Source: Chelativorans petroleitrophicus
GTDB taxonomy: Bacteria > Pseudomonadota > Alphaproteobacteria > Rhizobiales > Rhizobiaceae
Reading direction: 5' to 3'
Length of the DNA: 64,000 nucleotides
Assembly (NCBI RefSeq): GCF_025398195.1
Contig: NZ_JAODNV010000016.1
Location: 45,779-109,778 of the forward strand
Shown here: positions 19,387 through 29,056 of the stretch, piece by piece
Layout: every line of letters begins with the position of its first letter
Position numbering within the stretch: the first letter of the stretch is position 1
Notes under the pieces: model-generated
Databases searched by the model: none
Told to the model about the DNA's origin: nothing
What the model saw: only the letters and a program-made list of their open reading frames with translations
Program-made: the position numbers and the translations under genes

Positions 19387-21122
19387 GCGGTAAGCGGCGC
19401 ACCGTGGACAGCCTTCGCAGCCAGCGCTGGTACGCGGCTACCGACATGCGTGGCTTCGCGCACCGCCAGCGCACGCAGCAGATGGGGCTTAGGCGCGAGG
19501 AGTTTCTGGGCAAGCCGGTCATTGGCATTCTCAACGCCTGGAGCGAGATCAGCCCCTGCCACGCGCATCTGCGCGAGCGGGCGGAGGCGGTGAAGCGCGG
19601 CGTCTGGCAGGCCGGCGGCTATCCCGTCGAGATACCGGTGCTTTCGGTGGGCGAAGTGATGGTGAAGCCCACCACGATGCTCTACCGCAACTTGCTGGCA
19701 ATGGAGGTGGAGGAAGTACTGCGCTCGCATCCGATCGACGGGGCGGTGCTACTCGGTGGCTGCGACAAGTCCACGCCGGGCATGCTGATGGGCGCGATCA
19801 GCATGGACCTGCCGACGATCTTCTGTCCGGCCGGACCCATGTCGAACGGCCAGTGGCGCGGCGTAAAGACAGGTGCAGGCACCCATACACGCAAATACTG
19901 GGATGAGCTTAAGGCCGGCCGCATATCGCCGCAAGATTGGGTCGATCTAGAGACGGGCATGACGCGGTCGATCGGCACCTGCAACACAATGGGCACCGCC
20001 TCGACCATGACCTCCATCGTTGATGCGATGGGGATGACGCTACCCGGTGCTTCCAGCATACCTGCGGCCGACAGCGCCCATCCGCGCATGGCGTCGGCCT
20101 GCGGCGCTCGCATCGTGGAGATGGTATTCGAGGACCTGAAGCCTTCGGCAATACTGACGCGAGAGGCGTTCCTTAACGGCGCGGTCGCCTATATGGCGCT
20201 CGGCGGCTCCACCAATGCAGCCATCCACATGATCGCCATGGCGCGGCGAGCCGGTATCGACCTGACGCTGGACGAGTTGGGCGAAGTGGCGTTGAGGGTT
20301 CCGGTTTGCGCCGACATCTTCCCGACCGGCCAGCATCTGATGGAGGAGTTCTATTTCGCCGGCGGCCTGCCCGCCCTGCTTGCGAAGCTGAAGAACTTCC
20401 TTGCCCTTGGTGAGCGGACGGTCAACGGACGCACGCTTGGGGAGAATATCGAAAACGCACCCTGCTGGAACGATGAGATCATTCGTTCGCCAGAGAAGCC
20501 GGTTGTGCCGCTTGCCGAAGCACCCACGCTTGCGGTCCTGCGCGGCAATCTGGCGCCCTCCGGGGCAGTCATGAAGGTGGGTGCGGCCGATCCCGCGCTG
20601 CTCAGACATACCGGGCGCGCGGTGGTGTTCGACAGCCCGCGGGAAATGTTCGCGCGAATAGACGATCCGGACCTGGAGATCGACGAAACAAGCGTGCTGG
20701 TGCTGCGCTATGCCGGTCCAGTGGGAGCGCCGGGCATGCCGGAATGGGGAAACCTGCCCATCCCGCAGCGGTTACTCGCCAAAGGCGTGCGCGATCTCGT
20801 GCGTATATGCGACGGGCGCATGAGCGGTACCCATTACGGCACCTGCATTCTGCACGTCTCTCCGGAAGCCGCCGTCGGCGGGCCGCTGGCGCTGCTTCGG
20901 ACCGGCGATCAGGTGCGGCTTGACGTGCCGGCCCGGCGGCTCGACATGCTGGTTTCCGAAGAAGAGCTGGAGCGCCGCCGCGCGGAGTGGAAGCCGCCTG
21001 TCCGTCCTGCGGGAGGGGCCTATACGGGACTATACCGGGAGCATGTGCTGCAGGCCGATCAGGGCTGCGATTTCGATTTTCTCGGCGGGCCGCGCGAGGT
21101 GTCCGAGCCGGATATTTTCTGA
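19383..21122 (+). CDS. Sugar-acid dehydratase of the IlvD/Edd family (L-arabinonate dehydratase type)
   Basis: This iron-sulfur, magnesium-dependent dehydratase converts an aldonate to its 2-keto-3-deoxy acid. At 579 residues it has the length of the rhizobial L-arabinonate dehydratase. The cluster ligands are visible as C59 (EISPCHAH), C127 (LGGCDKSTPG) and C200 (IGTCNTMGTAS), the same numbering I recall for that enzyme. The C-terminal RICDGRMSGTHYGTCILHVSPEAAVGGPL is the family active-site region. It is followed by an HpaI aldolase and an SDR, which together give a non-phosphorylative route. A pentonate or 6-deoxyhexonate substrate is likely; L-arabinonate, D-fuconate or D-galactonate cannot be separated by eye. 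Confidence 0.9.
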   Translation: MSGKRRTVDSLRSQRWYAATDMRGFAHRQRTQQMGLRREEFLGKPVIGILNAWSEISPCHAHLRERAEAVKRGVWQAGGYPVEIPVLSVGEVMVKPTTMLYRNLLAMEVEEVLRSHPIDGAVLLGGCDKSTPGMLMGAISMDLPTIFCPAGPMSNGQWRGVKTGAGTHTRKYWDELKAGRISPQDWVDLETGMTRSIGTCNTMGTASTMTSIVDAMGMTLPGASSIPAADSAHPRMASACGARIVEMVFEDLKPSAILTREAFLNGAVAYMALGGSTNAAIHMIAMARRAGIDLTLDELGEVALRVPVCADIFPTGQHLMEEFYFAGGLPALLAKLKNFLALGERTVNGRTLGENIENAPCWNDEIIRSPEKPVVPLAEAPTLAVLRGNLAPSGAVMKVGAADPALLRHTGRAVVFDSPREMFARIDDPDLEIDETSVLVLRYAGPVGAPGMPEWGNLPIPQRLLAKGVRDLVRICDGRMSGTHYGTCILHVSPEAAVGGPLALLRTGDQVRLDVPARRLDMLVSEEELERRRAEWKPPVRPAGGAYTGLYREHVLQADQGCDFDFLGGPREVSEPDIF

Positions 21123-21132
21123 GGGGTGAACC

Positions 21133-21930
21133 GTGCCGAAGCAAAACCCGTTTTTGAACCTGCTTGAGCAGCATGCGGCACCGCCGCTCGGTACCTGGCT
21201 CATGTCAGGCGCGCCCGCGACGGCGGAGGCCCTGGGCTTTGCCGGGTTTGATTTCCTGGTGCTCGACATGGAGCACGTGGCAATTGACCTGGCGGATGCC
21301 GTGGAGATCCTGCGTGCGATCGCCGTCACCCCGGCGCGGCCCGTGGTACGGCTGCCGTGGAACGATCAGGTCACCGTCAAACGCGTGCTCGATTCAGGGG
21401 CGCAGACGCTCATGTTCCCCTTCATCGAAAATGCCGAAGAGGCGCGGCGTGCCGTGAGCTTCACGCGCTACCCGCCGGAGGGGGTGCGCGGTGTCGCCGC
21501 CGTTCACCGCGCGAGCCGTTTCGGGCAGGACAAGAGCTATCTCAAGGAGGCGGCCGATGGCGTGTGCGTCATCGTGCAGCTCGAAACGCCGGGCGCGGTG
21601 GAACGGCTCGAGGAGATCGCACAGGTATCGGGCGTGGATGCGCTTTTCATCGGCCCCGGCGATCTCTCTGCCTCGATGGGCCATATCGGCAACATCGCGC
21701 ATGAGGACGTGCAGGCTGTGCTTGCCGATGCAGCGCGCCGCGCGAAGGCCATTGGCAAGCCTGTCGGCATAGTCGGGCCCACCCCGCAGATGGTGCGGGA
21801 CTTCCTTGGTTATGGATACAGCTTCTCGGCAATCGCCTCCGACATCGCCATGATGACCGGGCGGGCCGCCGAATACCTTTCGCAACTGCGCGACGGGCCG
21901 GCGCCTGCCGCTTCAACGAGCGCATACTGA
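21133..21930 (+). CDS. HpcH/HpaI family 2-keto-3-deoxy sugar-acid aldolase
   Basis: This class II pyruvate aldolase has 265 residues. Family landmarks are GTWLMSGAPATAEALGFAGF, FLVLDMEHVAIDL with the catalytic-base histidine, the metal ligands in IVQLETPGAVE and FIGPGDLSASMG, and a GIVGP strand. It should cleave the 2-keto-3-deoxy acid made by the upstream dehydratase into pyruvate and an aldehyde (glycolaldehyde from pentonates, lactaldehyde from 6-deoxyhexonates). It starts at a GTG with GAGGGG upstream. Confidence 0.9.
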   Translation: MPKQNPFLNLLEQHAAPPLGTWLMSGAPATAEALGFAGFDFLVLDMEHVAIDLADAVEILRAIAVTPARPVVRLPWNDQVTVKRVLDSGAQTLMFPFIENAEEARRAVSFTRYPPEGVRGVAAVHRASRFGQDKSYLKEAADGVCVIVQLETPGAVERLEEIAQVSGVDALFIGPGDLSASMGHIGNIAHEDVQAVLADAARRAKAIGKPVGIVGPTPQMVRDFLGYGYSFSAIASDIAMMTGRAAEYLSQLRDGPAPAASTSAY

Positions 21931-21934
21931 TCCC

Positions 21935-22720
21935 ATGGCCGACGTCCTCCCAGACCCCCTCGAGAAGTACCGGACCGTCTCCTACCGGTCGCTGTCGGGC
22001 CGACATGTGCTGGTCACGGGGGGAGCTTCCGGCATCGGTGCGGAGATTGTCGCGGCGTTCCGGGCCCAGAACGCGCAGGTGGATTTCATCGACATCGACA
22101 GCGATGCTGGCCCGACCTGGGCAGAGACGACGGGCAGCCGCTTCACGTTCTGCGACGTGACGGATATCGCCGCGCTACGCACTGCCATAGCAAAAATCCA
22201 GGACGCGTCGGGGCCGATCGACGTTCTCGTCAACAACGCCGGTAAGGACGACAGGCACGCCATGGCCGAAGTCGAGCCGGACTATTGGCGACGCGCCCTG
22301 GCACTCAATCTCGACCACCAGTTCTTCGCTACGCAGGCGGTGGCGGCGACCATGGCCGAACGGGGCCAGGGCTCAGTCATCATGCTGGGCTCGGTTTCCT
22401 GGATGCGCGGCCGTCCCGGCCTCGTCGGTTACACGACGGCAAAAGCGGCGATCAACGGCCTCACCAAGACCCTTGCTCGCGAGCTCGGGCCTTCGGGCAT
22501 CCGGGTCAACTGCATCGTACCCGGCGCGATCCTGACGGAGCGGCAGAAGAAGCTGTGGCTCACGCCCGAGCTCGACCGGCAGTTCATCGAACTGCAGGCA
22601 CTGAAATTCCGTCTCGACGGAAGCCACGTGGCACGCATGGCGCTGTATCTCGGCTCTGACGAGAGCCTGGGCTGCACGGGTGCCAACTTTGTTATCGATG
22701 CGGGCCTGGTCCAAAACTGA
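21935..22720 (+). CDS. SDR family sugar 1-dehydrogenase (probable)
   Basis: This classical short-chain dehydrogenase has 261 residues: a TGGASGIG cofactor motif (about 29-36), the NNAG motif, a catalytic serine region (MLGSVSWMRGRPG) and YTTAK as the Tyr-Lys pair. It ends with the usual ANFVIDAGL. In this setting it probably oxidises the free aldose at C1 to the lactone, feeding the dehydratase. No lactonase gene was found; spontaneous hydrolysis or an unlinked enzyme would be needed. Confidence 0.88.
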   Translation: MADVLPDPLEKYRTVSYRSLSGRHVLVTGGASGIGAEIVAAFRAQNAQVDFIDIDSDAGPTWAETTGSRFTFCDVTDIAALRTAIAKIQDASGPIDVLVNNAGKDDRHAMAEVEPDYWRRALALNLDHQFFATQAVAATMAERGQGSVIMLGSVSWMRGRPGLVGYTTAKAAINGLTKTLARELGPSGIRVNCIVPGAILTERQKKLWLTPELDRQFIELQALKFRLDGSHVARMALYLGSDESLGCTGANFVIDAGLVQN

Positions 22721-22732
22721 AGGGTGCGCGGC

Positions 22733-23776
22733 GTGACCGGTTCGACAGCCAGCCTCCGTCGCCGCAGGCGCAAAGCGCAGCGCGTGACCCTCAACGAGGT
22801 GGCGGAGCTGGCGGGTGTATCCCCGTCGACAGTGTCCCTCTACATCCGCAAACCGGATGCTGTCTCGGAGGATCGGGCGCACCGGGTGTCGGAAGCGATC
22901 GCCAAGCTTGGCTATGTCCCCAACCTGATGGCCGGCGGCCTCGCGGCGGCAAGCTCCCGAATCGTCAGCGTCATCGTGCCTTCGATCCGCAATGCCTTCT
23001 TCGCGGAGACGGTATCGACGATCCAGGCGGCACTCGGATCTGAAGGGTTCCAGGTACTGCTTGGCCACACGGAATACAGCGAGGCGCAAGAGGAGGCACT
23101 GGTGCGTGCCGCGTTATCCTGGGCGCCGGCGGCAATCGTCCTGACCGGCCTCAGCCATTCGCATGGTACACGTGCGCTTCTTGCCGCAAGCGACGTGCCT
23201 GTGGTGGAGATGTGGGAGCTGGGCGGCCCGACGATCGACATGGCGGTGGGGTTTTCGCACGAGGAAGCGGGTGCCGCCGCAGCACGCCACCTGATCGCCC
23301 GCGGCCGTAAGAATATCGCCTATGTCGGAGCGCGGCTCCACGAAGACCATCGAGCCGCCCGCCGGGCAGACGGTTTCCTGCGGGAACTGGCGCCGGAGAG
23401 CGGCCAGGCGGGGCGCATCATCCGCCACCCAGGTCCAGCAACGGCAGATGCGGGGGCGCTGCTCCTCAACCGCGCGCTTCAGCAGTTCCCCGGCCTGCAG
23501 GGGCTTGCCTGCTCCAATGACCTGGTGGCCCTCGGCGTGCTTTTCGAATGCCAGAGGCGAGGCATCCGCATCCCGGAGGACCTGGCGGTGATCGGCTTCG
23601 GTGACCTCGGCTTCAGCGCCTCATGCAACCCACCGCTTACCACCATACGGCCTTCCGGCGACGTGATCGGTCTCGAGGTCGCCCGGCTGGTGCTGGCGAG
23701 CGTGAAGGGAAAACCGGAAGCGCCTGAGCCCGTCATCGATACGAGCTTCCTGCTCGTCGAACGACGCAGCACATAG
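22733..23776 (+). CDS. LacI family transcriptional repressor
   Basis: This regulator has about 347 residues, with a LacI helix-turn-helix (VTLNEVAELAGVSPSTVSLYIRKPDAV) and a periplasmic-binding-protein-like effector domain (about 75-340) of the GntR/gluconate-repressor kind (IVSVIVPSIRNAFFAETVSTIQ, DLAVIGFGDLGFSASCNPPLTTIRP). The frame also opens at a GTG at 22724, but the GTG at 22733 has an AAGGG at proper distance. As last gene of the operon it probably binds the two TCGTAGCGCTACGA-type sites at 15230 and 15319, giving autoregulated repression. Confidence 0.9.
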   Translation: MTGSTASLRRRRRKAQRVTLNEVAELAGVSPSTVSLYIRKPDAVSEDRAHRVSEAIAKLGYVPNLMAGGLAAASSRIVSVIVPSIRNAFFAETVSTIQAALGSEGFQVLLGHTEYSEAQEEALVRAALSWAPAAIVLTGLSHSHGTRALLAASDVPVVEMWELGGPTIDMAVGFSHEEAGAAAARHLIARGRKNIAYVGARLHEDHRAARRADGFLRELAPESGQAGRIIRHPGPATADAGALLLNRALQQFPGLQGLACSNDLVALGVLFECQRRGIRIPEDLAVIGFGDLGFSASCNPPLTTIRPSGDVIGLEVARLVLASVKGKPEAPEPVIDTSFLLVERRST

Positions 23777-23891
23777 CCTAAAAGCGGGCGCGCCTGGTTC
23801 AAGACATGTTCATCTGGAAGATAATTAACTGCCGCTCGACACGTTCACAGCGGTGATGCTGATGGAAGCGGGTGTGTCGTCGAAAAACTGA

Positions 23892-25052
23892 TCACAATGA
23901 CTTGCCCCGTGCGGATACGGGCCAGAGCACCTCAACCCTCCCGCCGCGCAGGCCGACATACCAATCGTGCATGTTACAAGTTGGATCGCAATGGCCCGGG
24001 ACCAGCCGCAAGCGATCACCAATTCTCAGCCTATCTTGCGGGTCTTCTATCACTCCGTGCTCATCGGTCCATTTCACATATCGGAGGTCAGCGCGGCCAT
24101 AAACCTGCGGCAGGCCCGAATCCGCGGATTGCACCTTCAGTCCAGCATCGCAAATTGCCCGGCCAGGTCGGCGGGACATGACGGAGGTCAGGAGGAACAT
24201 TGCGTTCTCCCACCCCGCACAATCCAGACGCCGACCTTCTGCGTCGAGGATGCGTCCATAGTCAGCGTCCAAAAAAGCATAGGATCCGCATTGCAGCTCT
24301 CCGTAGAGACCGGAAGCGGCTTCCAGAGGGTAGCTACCAGTGCCGCCACCAGTAACCAGGGGAACAGCGACGCCGTTCGCCTCCAGATGATCGGCCACAG
24401 CGCGGGTAATTTCCAGCGCTTGGGCAAAGGCCGCTTGCCGCTCGGACCATGTCGGCAGATGCTGGAGCGCCCCCTGGTAGGATTGGAGGCCTTCAAAGCG
24501 AAGCCTCGGTACAGCGAGGATAGCACGGGCAATCTCCAAAGCGGCTGGTCCATCCATGACCCCGCAACGCCCTGCCCCGCAGTCGATCTCGACGAGACAT
24601 CCGAGCGTGGTGTCGTGCCGCTCAACAGCAGCGGCCAATTCACCGACATTGGCGGGATCGTCCACGCAAACCGAGATCTTTGCTCCCCGCCGGGGTAGTT
24701 GTGCGAGGCGGTCGATCATGACTGGATCGCGCACCTCGTTGGTTACCAGCACGTCGGTGATTCCGCCGCGCACAAAGACCTCAGCCTCGCTCACCTTTTG
24801 GCAACAAAGACCTGTTGCACCGCCGATCGTTGTCTGAAGCCGCGCAATGTCGACCGACTTATGCATTTTGCCGTGAGGGCGCAGACGCAGCCCATGGGCA
24901 CGGGCGAATTCACCCATGCGCCGCAGATTGCGTTCCAGCGCATCCAGGTCGAGGATGAGACAAGGCGTCAGAACATCCGCCTCGCTCATCCCCGGTAGAG
25001 CAGGAACATCGAAGCCGATCTCAAGATCGCCTGACCCTGCGTCGAGCATCAT
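23892..25052 (-). CDS. D-threonine aldolase/DSD1-like PLP enzyme
   Basis: This is a fold-type III PLP enzyme of 386 residues related to D-threonine aldolase, 3-hydroxy-D-aspartate aldolase and D-serine dehydratase. The N-terminal alanine-racemase-like barrel carries the PLP lysine in LRPHGKMHKS. The C-terminal domain has the metal-binding motif GHCDPTCNMHDW. It would cleave or deaminate a D-3-hydroxy amino acid. It lies 31 bp downstream of the SIS gene and is the last gene of the amino-sugar-type operon, an uncommon companion that may point to a hydroxy-amino-acid-containing or hydroxylated amino substrate. Confidence 0.85.
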   Translation of the reverse strand: MMLDAGSGDLEIGFDVPALPGMSEADVLTPCLILDLDALERNLRRMGEFARAHGLRLRPHGKMHKSVDIARLQTTIGGATGLCCQKVSEAEVFVRGGITDVLVTNEVRDPVMIDRLAQLPRRGAKISVCVDDPANVGELAAAVERHDTTLGCLVEIDCGAGRCGVMDGPAALEIARAILAVPRLRFEGLQSYQGALQHLPTWSERQAAFAQALEITRAVADHLEANGVAVPLVTGGGTGSYPLEAASGLYGELQCGSYAFLDADYGRILDAEGRRLDCAGWENAMFLLTSVMSRRPGRAICDAGLKVQSADSGLPQVYGRADLRYVKWTDEHGVIEDPQDRLRIGDRLRLVPGHCDPTCNMHDWYVGLRGGRVEVLWPVSARGKSL

Positions 25053-25083
25053 TCTGCTCCTCGTTCGATCTCGACTTAGGAGT

Positions 25084-26085
25084 TCAGACGGCTTCCGGCA
25101 CGGGCACCTTGGTGTCCGACATGCGGTAGCGGAACTTGGTGTCAGTCAATCCGGCAGCATCAGAGAGCTCAGCCGCGAATAATTGTGCGGTCAGAATGTC
25201 AAGGATGCCTTGCGCGATAAGGTTGTCGGCCTTCGGTACCTTCACCACGGTCAAAAGCTCACCATCCGCCACATCCGCTGTGGTGACAAGCAGTGCGGGG
25301 CAGCCGATGCGATCAAGATGTTGCGCCAGTTCGACTTCGCGGCCTGCGCCGAACAAAACAACCCCGGTGGTCCCATCCATGGATTCCATGGGGCCGTGCA
25401 GGTAATGGCGGGTGTCATAGGCGGAGGCGGGAATGCGGGCTGCCTCCCGAAGCAACAGCGACGCGCCGTCCGCCGTGCCCAGCGAGGCGCCTGCGCCTAC
25501 ACAGTCAATTGCCCGGCGCGCGGGAAACAGCTTGCCCACCCGCTCCATGCGACTTCCGGCAGTAGCCAACACCTCGCTCACCAGCTTCGGAATGGCAGCG
25601 AAGGCGTCAGAAGTGTCGCCCAGCAGCTTCTCGAAGGCCATGCCCATGGCAAGCAGAGTGGCCGTATAGCCTGTGCTGGAGGGCGTGGCGTCCGAGCCAT
25701 TGTTCAGCCGCAGGTGCAACTCGGCAGCTTTTGCCAGCGGGCTTTGGGGATCGTTGGTAATGGCGAGGCGGCGGGCGCTGGACAGCTTCTCTAGTGCCGC
25801 CACGGTCTCCACGCTGCGGCCGCGATGCGACAGCCCAACAAGCGCGTCGCAGAGATTGCGGCCGTCGACCATGTCCACCGCGCGGATGGCGAAGGCGCGG
25901 CGGCCTTTGGCCTGAAGTTCGGCCGCTCCTACCACAGCAGCGGCGAAGCTGGCGCCGATCCCGGTCACGCCTATCACCGGCCGGTCGAGGCTGGAAAGGT
26001 CGAGGACGGCCAATTCCTCGCGTGCTGCGGCATAGGTATCAGCCAACGCTTCCGGCTGACGGGCAATGGTGGAACGATAGCTCAT
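25084..26085 (-). CDS. SIS domain protein (AgaS/GlmS-like sugar isomerase or deaminase)
   Basis: This protein of 333 residues has two SIS domains (about 35-155 and 190-320), seen in GVTGIGASFAAAVVGAAEL, LVGLSHRGRSVETV, a second phosphosugar loop (CVGAGASLGTADGASLLLREA) and HYLHGPMESMDG. Such proteins isomerise or deaminate amino sugar phosphates, or remove fructosamine groups. Overlap with the kinase gene (ATGA) suggests that it acts on the kinase product. Confidence 0.87.
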   Translation of the reverse strand: MSYRSTIARQPEALADTYAAAREELAVLDLSSLDRPVIGVTGIGASFAAAVVGAAELQAKGRRAFAIRAVDMVDGRNLCDALVGLSHRGRSVETVAALEKLSSARRLAITNDPQSPLAKAAELHLRLNNGSDATPSSTGYTATLLAMGMAFEKLLGDTSDAFAAIPKLVSEVLATAGSRMERVGKLFPARRAIDCVGAGASLGTADGASLLLREAARIPASAYDTRHYLHGPMESMDGTTGVVLFGAGREVELAQHLDRIGCPALLVTTADVADGELLTVVKVPKADNLIAQGILDILTAQLFAAELSDAAGLTDTKFRYRMSDTKVPVPEAV

Positions 26086-27080
26086 GGATGTCCTTCCTTC
26101 GTTCGCGAACTGGCCCGCAGCGGGACCGCGCCCGCCCCGGACTGTCTTGAATAATTAAGGCTTGCTGCGAGGCGACAGGCGCCCTCGACCGGCTTGCCCG
26201 TGAAGAGATGCGGGGTCAGACGGCCAGGGGCGAGTTCGGCTAGGCCTTCGGTGAAGGCCTGCCAGAGCCGCGGCTGGGAGACGATCACGCTGCCGCCTGC
26301 GACCGCATGCGTTGCGCCCGCGCCGCGCCGGTCGAGCAGCGCAACCAGTCGGGCAAGACCCCGCCCGCCTTCGCGGATCACCTGGAGAGCCAGGGCCGAA
26401 CCCTGATCCGCGGCATCGAAGACTGCCACAGCATGACGACCGACCGCAGCGGCCGACCCCTGGCGCGAGAGCGCGCTGCCAAGGCGTGGAACGGATGGGA
26501 CGGAAAGCGCCTCAAATATCGCCTCTACGAGAGGCTCGCCCCGGTCTCCACCCTCATCGAAATGACGCGCCACGGCCCGCACCGCCTCGCGAACCAGACT
26601 GGCGGCGCTGCCCTCATCGCCGACGATCCAGCCCCAGCCACCGGCCACCAGCATTTCACCCGAGGCCGAGCGGCAGACGGCTATCGATCCCGTACCGGCG
26701 ACCACGCCTATTTGCCCGGAAAGGCCAAGGGCGAGCGGCATCAGCTCGGCGTCATTGACCACCGTGAGAGGTACATCGGTGCGAGCGGCCAGGGCTGACT
26801 GAAAAGCCCTGCATTCCTCGGCGTCATCGCATCCATGCGCGCCAACGGCCAGCGCAGCGACAGATGCGCCCCCAGTCAGCCGGGCTACCAATTCCAGAAG
26901 CGCGGCGGCATCCGCACCCCAATCACGCCGGCGCCACTCAGCACTTGGCAACACCAGATCGCGGGCCGCCCCTCCGCCGATGGGAATGGCCCGCAAGTGG
27001 GTCTTGGTCCCACCGATATCGACACCAACGATAAGCACATCCGACCGAGCATTCGGTCCTGTCGGTTCGGGAAGGTTCAT
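26082..27080 (-). CDS. BadF/BadG/BcrA/BcrD-type ATPase, N-acetylglucosamine kinase-like
   Basis: This ASKHA-fold kinase has 332 residues. Phosphate-1 motif is VGVDIGGTKTHLR, the acidic residue segment VVNDAELMPLALG, then GVVAGTGSIAV and GGWGWIVGDEGSAASLVREA, which is the pattern of human-type GlcNAc kinases. It probably phosphorylates an imported amino sugar before the SIS protein acts. It overlaps both adjacent genes by 4 bp. Confidence 0.87.
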   Translation of the reverse strand: MNLPEPTGPNARSDVLIVGVDIGGTKTHLRAIPIGGGAARDLVLPSAEWRRRDWGADAAALLELVARLTGGASVAALAVGAHGCDDAEECRAFQSALAARTDVPLTVVNDAELMPLALGLSGQIGVVAGTGSIAVCRSASGEMLVAGGWGWIVGDEGSAASLVREAVRAVARHFDEGGDRGEPLVEAIFEALSVPSVPRLGSALSRQGSAAAVGRHAVAVFDAADQGSALALQVIREGGRGLARLVALLDRRGAGATHAVAGGSVIVSQPRLWQAFTEGLAELAPGRLTPHLFTGKPVEGACRLAASLNYSRQSGAGAVPLRASSRTKEGHP

Positions 27081-28189
27081 ACCTTACGTCCATCCCCGGC
27101 GCGCAGGCGCTGACCGTCAGACCCGAAGAGCAAAGCGCGGGACAAATCGGGGCGGACTCGGATGCGTCCTGCGGGCCGGGCAGCACCGCGTCCGGCCCGG
27201 ACCGTGACGTGGGTACCGTCTGCAAGGTCCATATGGACGAAGCTTTCAGCGCCCAGTTCCTCTACGAGCGTTACCTCACCTTCCAGCACCAGCCCCTCCT
27301 CATCCGCCCCGTCGGACAGCAGGTGCAAGTGCTCCGGACGCACACCAATCTCGACCGGACCGGGGGCAGCCGCAAGGCCCGGAAGCGGCAAGGTAGCCGT
27401 GCCGAAGCCGCCGATTCCCTCCAGCCGAACCCCCTGGGACTCGGCCGCGGCCAGCCGGGCGGGCAGGAAATTCATTCTGGGCGAGCCAACAAAACCAGCC
27501 ACAAAGCGATTGTCGGGATCGTCGTAGAGCGCCAGGGGTGCGCCCGCCTGCTGGATACGGCCGCCGTTCATAACGACCATCTTGTCCGCAAGCGTCATCG
27601 CCTCGACCTGATCGTGGGTGACGTAAATCATCGTGGTACCAAGGCGGCGGTGCAGTTCCATCAGCTCGGCACGCATCTGCACCCGCAACTCGGCATCGAG
27701 GTTGGAAAGTGGCTCGTCGAACAGGAATACCCGCGGCTCGCGCACGATGGCCCGCCCGATGGCGACACGCTGCTTCTGCCCGCCCGAAAGCTGAGCGGGC
27801 CGGCGGTCAAGCAGCTTGTCGAGCTGCAGAATCGACGACACCTGCCGTACCCGTTCGGCTATGAAGTCCCTCGGCTTTCGGGCCATGCGCAGCCCAAACG
27901 AAACGTTCTGAAAGATGGTCATATGCGGGTAGAGCGCATAGGACTGGAAAACCATAGCCGTACCGCGTTTTGCCGGCTCGATGTCGTTCATCACCTCGCC
28001 CTCGATCGTGATAGTGCCCGAGGTGATTTCCTCCAGTCCTGAAATTATCCGCAGGAGCGTCGACTTTCCGCAACCTGATGGACCGACGAAGACGACAAAC
28101 TCTCCGCGCTCGATGGAGAGGTCAATGTCGTCGAGGATGCACAAGTTGCCGAAGAATTTGGAGAGCGACGAAATTTCGAGAAATGCCAT
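27077..28189 (-). CDS. Sugar ABC transporter ATP-binding protein (UgpC/MalK type)
   Basis: This CUT1-type ATPase of 370 residues has GPSGCGKST (about 36-44), LSGGQKQRV, VFLFDEPLSNLD, YVTHDQVEAMTLAD and a C-terminal OB region (GVRPEHLHLL). It lies 12 bp downstream of the second permease gene and serves the 29-31 kb importer. It is similar to, but clearly diverged from, the ATPase at 16514. Confidence 0.95.
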   Translation of the reverse strand: MAFLEISSLSKFFGNLCILDDIDLSIERGEFVVFVGPSGCGKSTLLRIISGLEEITSGTITIEGEVMNDIEPAKRGTAMVFQSYALYPHMTIFQNVSFGLRMARKPRDFIAERVRQVSSILQLDKLLDRRPAQLSGGQKQRVAIGRAIVREPRVFLFDEPLSNLDAELRVQMRAELMELHRRLGTTMIYVTHDQVEAMTLADKMVVMNGGRIQQAGAPLALYDDPDNRFVAGFVGSPRMNFLPARLAAAESQGVRLEGIGGFGTATLPLPGLAAAPGPVEIGVRPEHLHLLSDGADEEGLVLEGEVTLVEELGAESFVHMDLADGTHVTVRAGRGAARPAGRIRVRPDLSRALLFGSDGQRLRAGDGRKV

Positions 28190-28201
28190 TCTTTGCTCCG
28201 C

Positions 28202-29056
28202 TCAGCCCTTGGTGCCCGACATGGCGATGCCCTCGACGATCTTGCGCTGGAAGATCAGAAAGAAGAGCAGCGGAGGCACCGCGGCCAAAAGGTTGGCGGT
28301 CATGACGGTATCGACGGTGTGGTGTGACAGGGGCGAGTTGAACAGTCCAACGACCTGCCCGACCGTATACATTTCGGGACGGGTGCTAATGACGAGCGGC
28401 CACATGTAATTGCCCCAAGTCTGCATAAAGGTGAGGATCGCGAGCGTTACCAGCGCGTTACGGCAAAGCGGCAGGGCGACGTGCCAGTAGATCTGCAGAT
28501 GGTTGGCGCCATCCAGTCGCGCGGCCTCGATCATATCCTTCGGGATTGCGCGCATGAACTGCACCAGCATGAACAGCCCGAACGCTGAAGCGAGGCCGGG
28601 TACCACCAGCCCCTGCATGGTATTCAGCCAGCCGAGGCGTGAGGTTAGCAGGTAAGTCGGTATGATGGTTACAGCAGTCGGCACCATCAGCGACAGCATG
28701 ACGATACCAAACAGCAGGCGGCGGCCGGGAAAATCGAACAGCGAGAATTCGAAGGCCGCAAGAGAGCCGATGAGCAGCACCCCGGCAATCGTCAGGAGAG
28801 CGTAGACGACCGAGATGCCGTAGGCACGGAGATATTCGGTTTCCATGAAGATCATGCGAATCTTCTCGATCCCCGCCGACAGCGAGGACGGCCAGAGTCG
28901 CGGGTTAAGCGACACCGGCTCTCCCGGCAGGGCGAAGACCACGTTGATCATCCACCAGATCGGGAAGATAGCGATAGCAGCGACAATGAGCGCTAACGCC
29001 CATTTGAGCACCGTCCAAACGGTGATGCGACGGAAGACGATGGTAGCGCGGCTCAT
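28202..29056 (-). CDS. Carbohydrate ABC transporter permease (MalG type)
   Basis: This six-helix permease of about 284 residues carries the EAA loop EAARLDGANHLQIYWHVALPLCR. The ATG at 29056 is preferred over one at 29071: it overlaps the preceding stop (ATGA) and has GGAG upstream. It is the second membrane subunit of this importer. Confidence 0.93.
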   Translation of the reverse strand: MSRATIVFRRITVWTVLKWALALIVAAIAIFPIWWMINVVFALPGEPVSLNPRLWPSSLSAGIEKIRMIFMETEYLRAYGISVVYALLTIAGVLLIGSLAAFEFSLFDFPGRRLLFGIVMLSLMVPTAVTIIPTYLLTSRLGWLNTMQGLVVPGLASAFGLFMLVQFMRAIPKDMIEAARLDGANHLQIYWHVALPLCRNALVTLAILTFMQTWGNYMWPLVISTRPEMYTVGQVVGLFNSPLSHHTVDTVMTANLLAAVPPLLFFLIFQRKIVEGIAMSGTKG

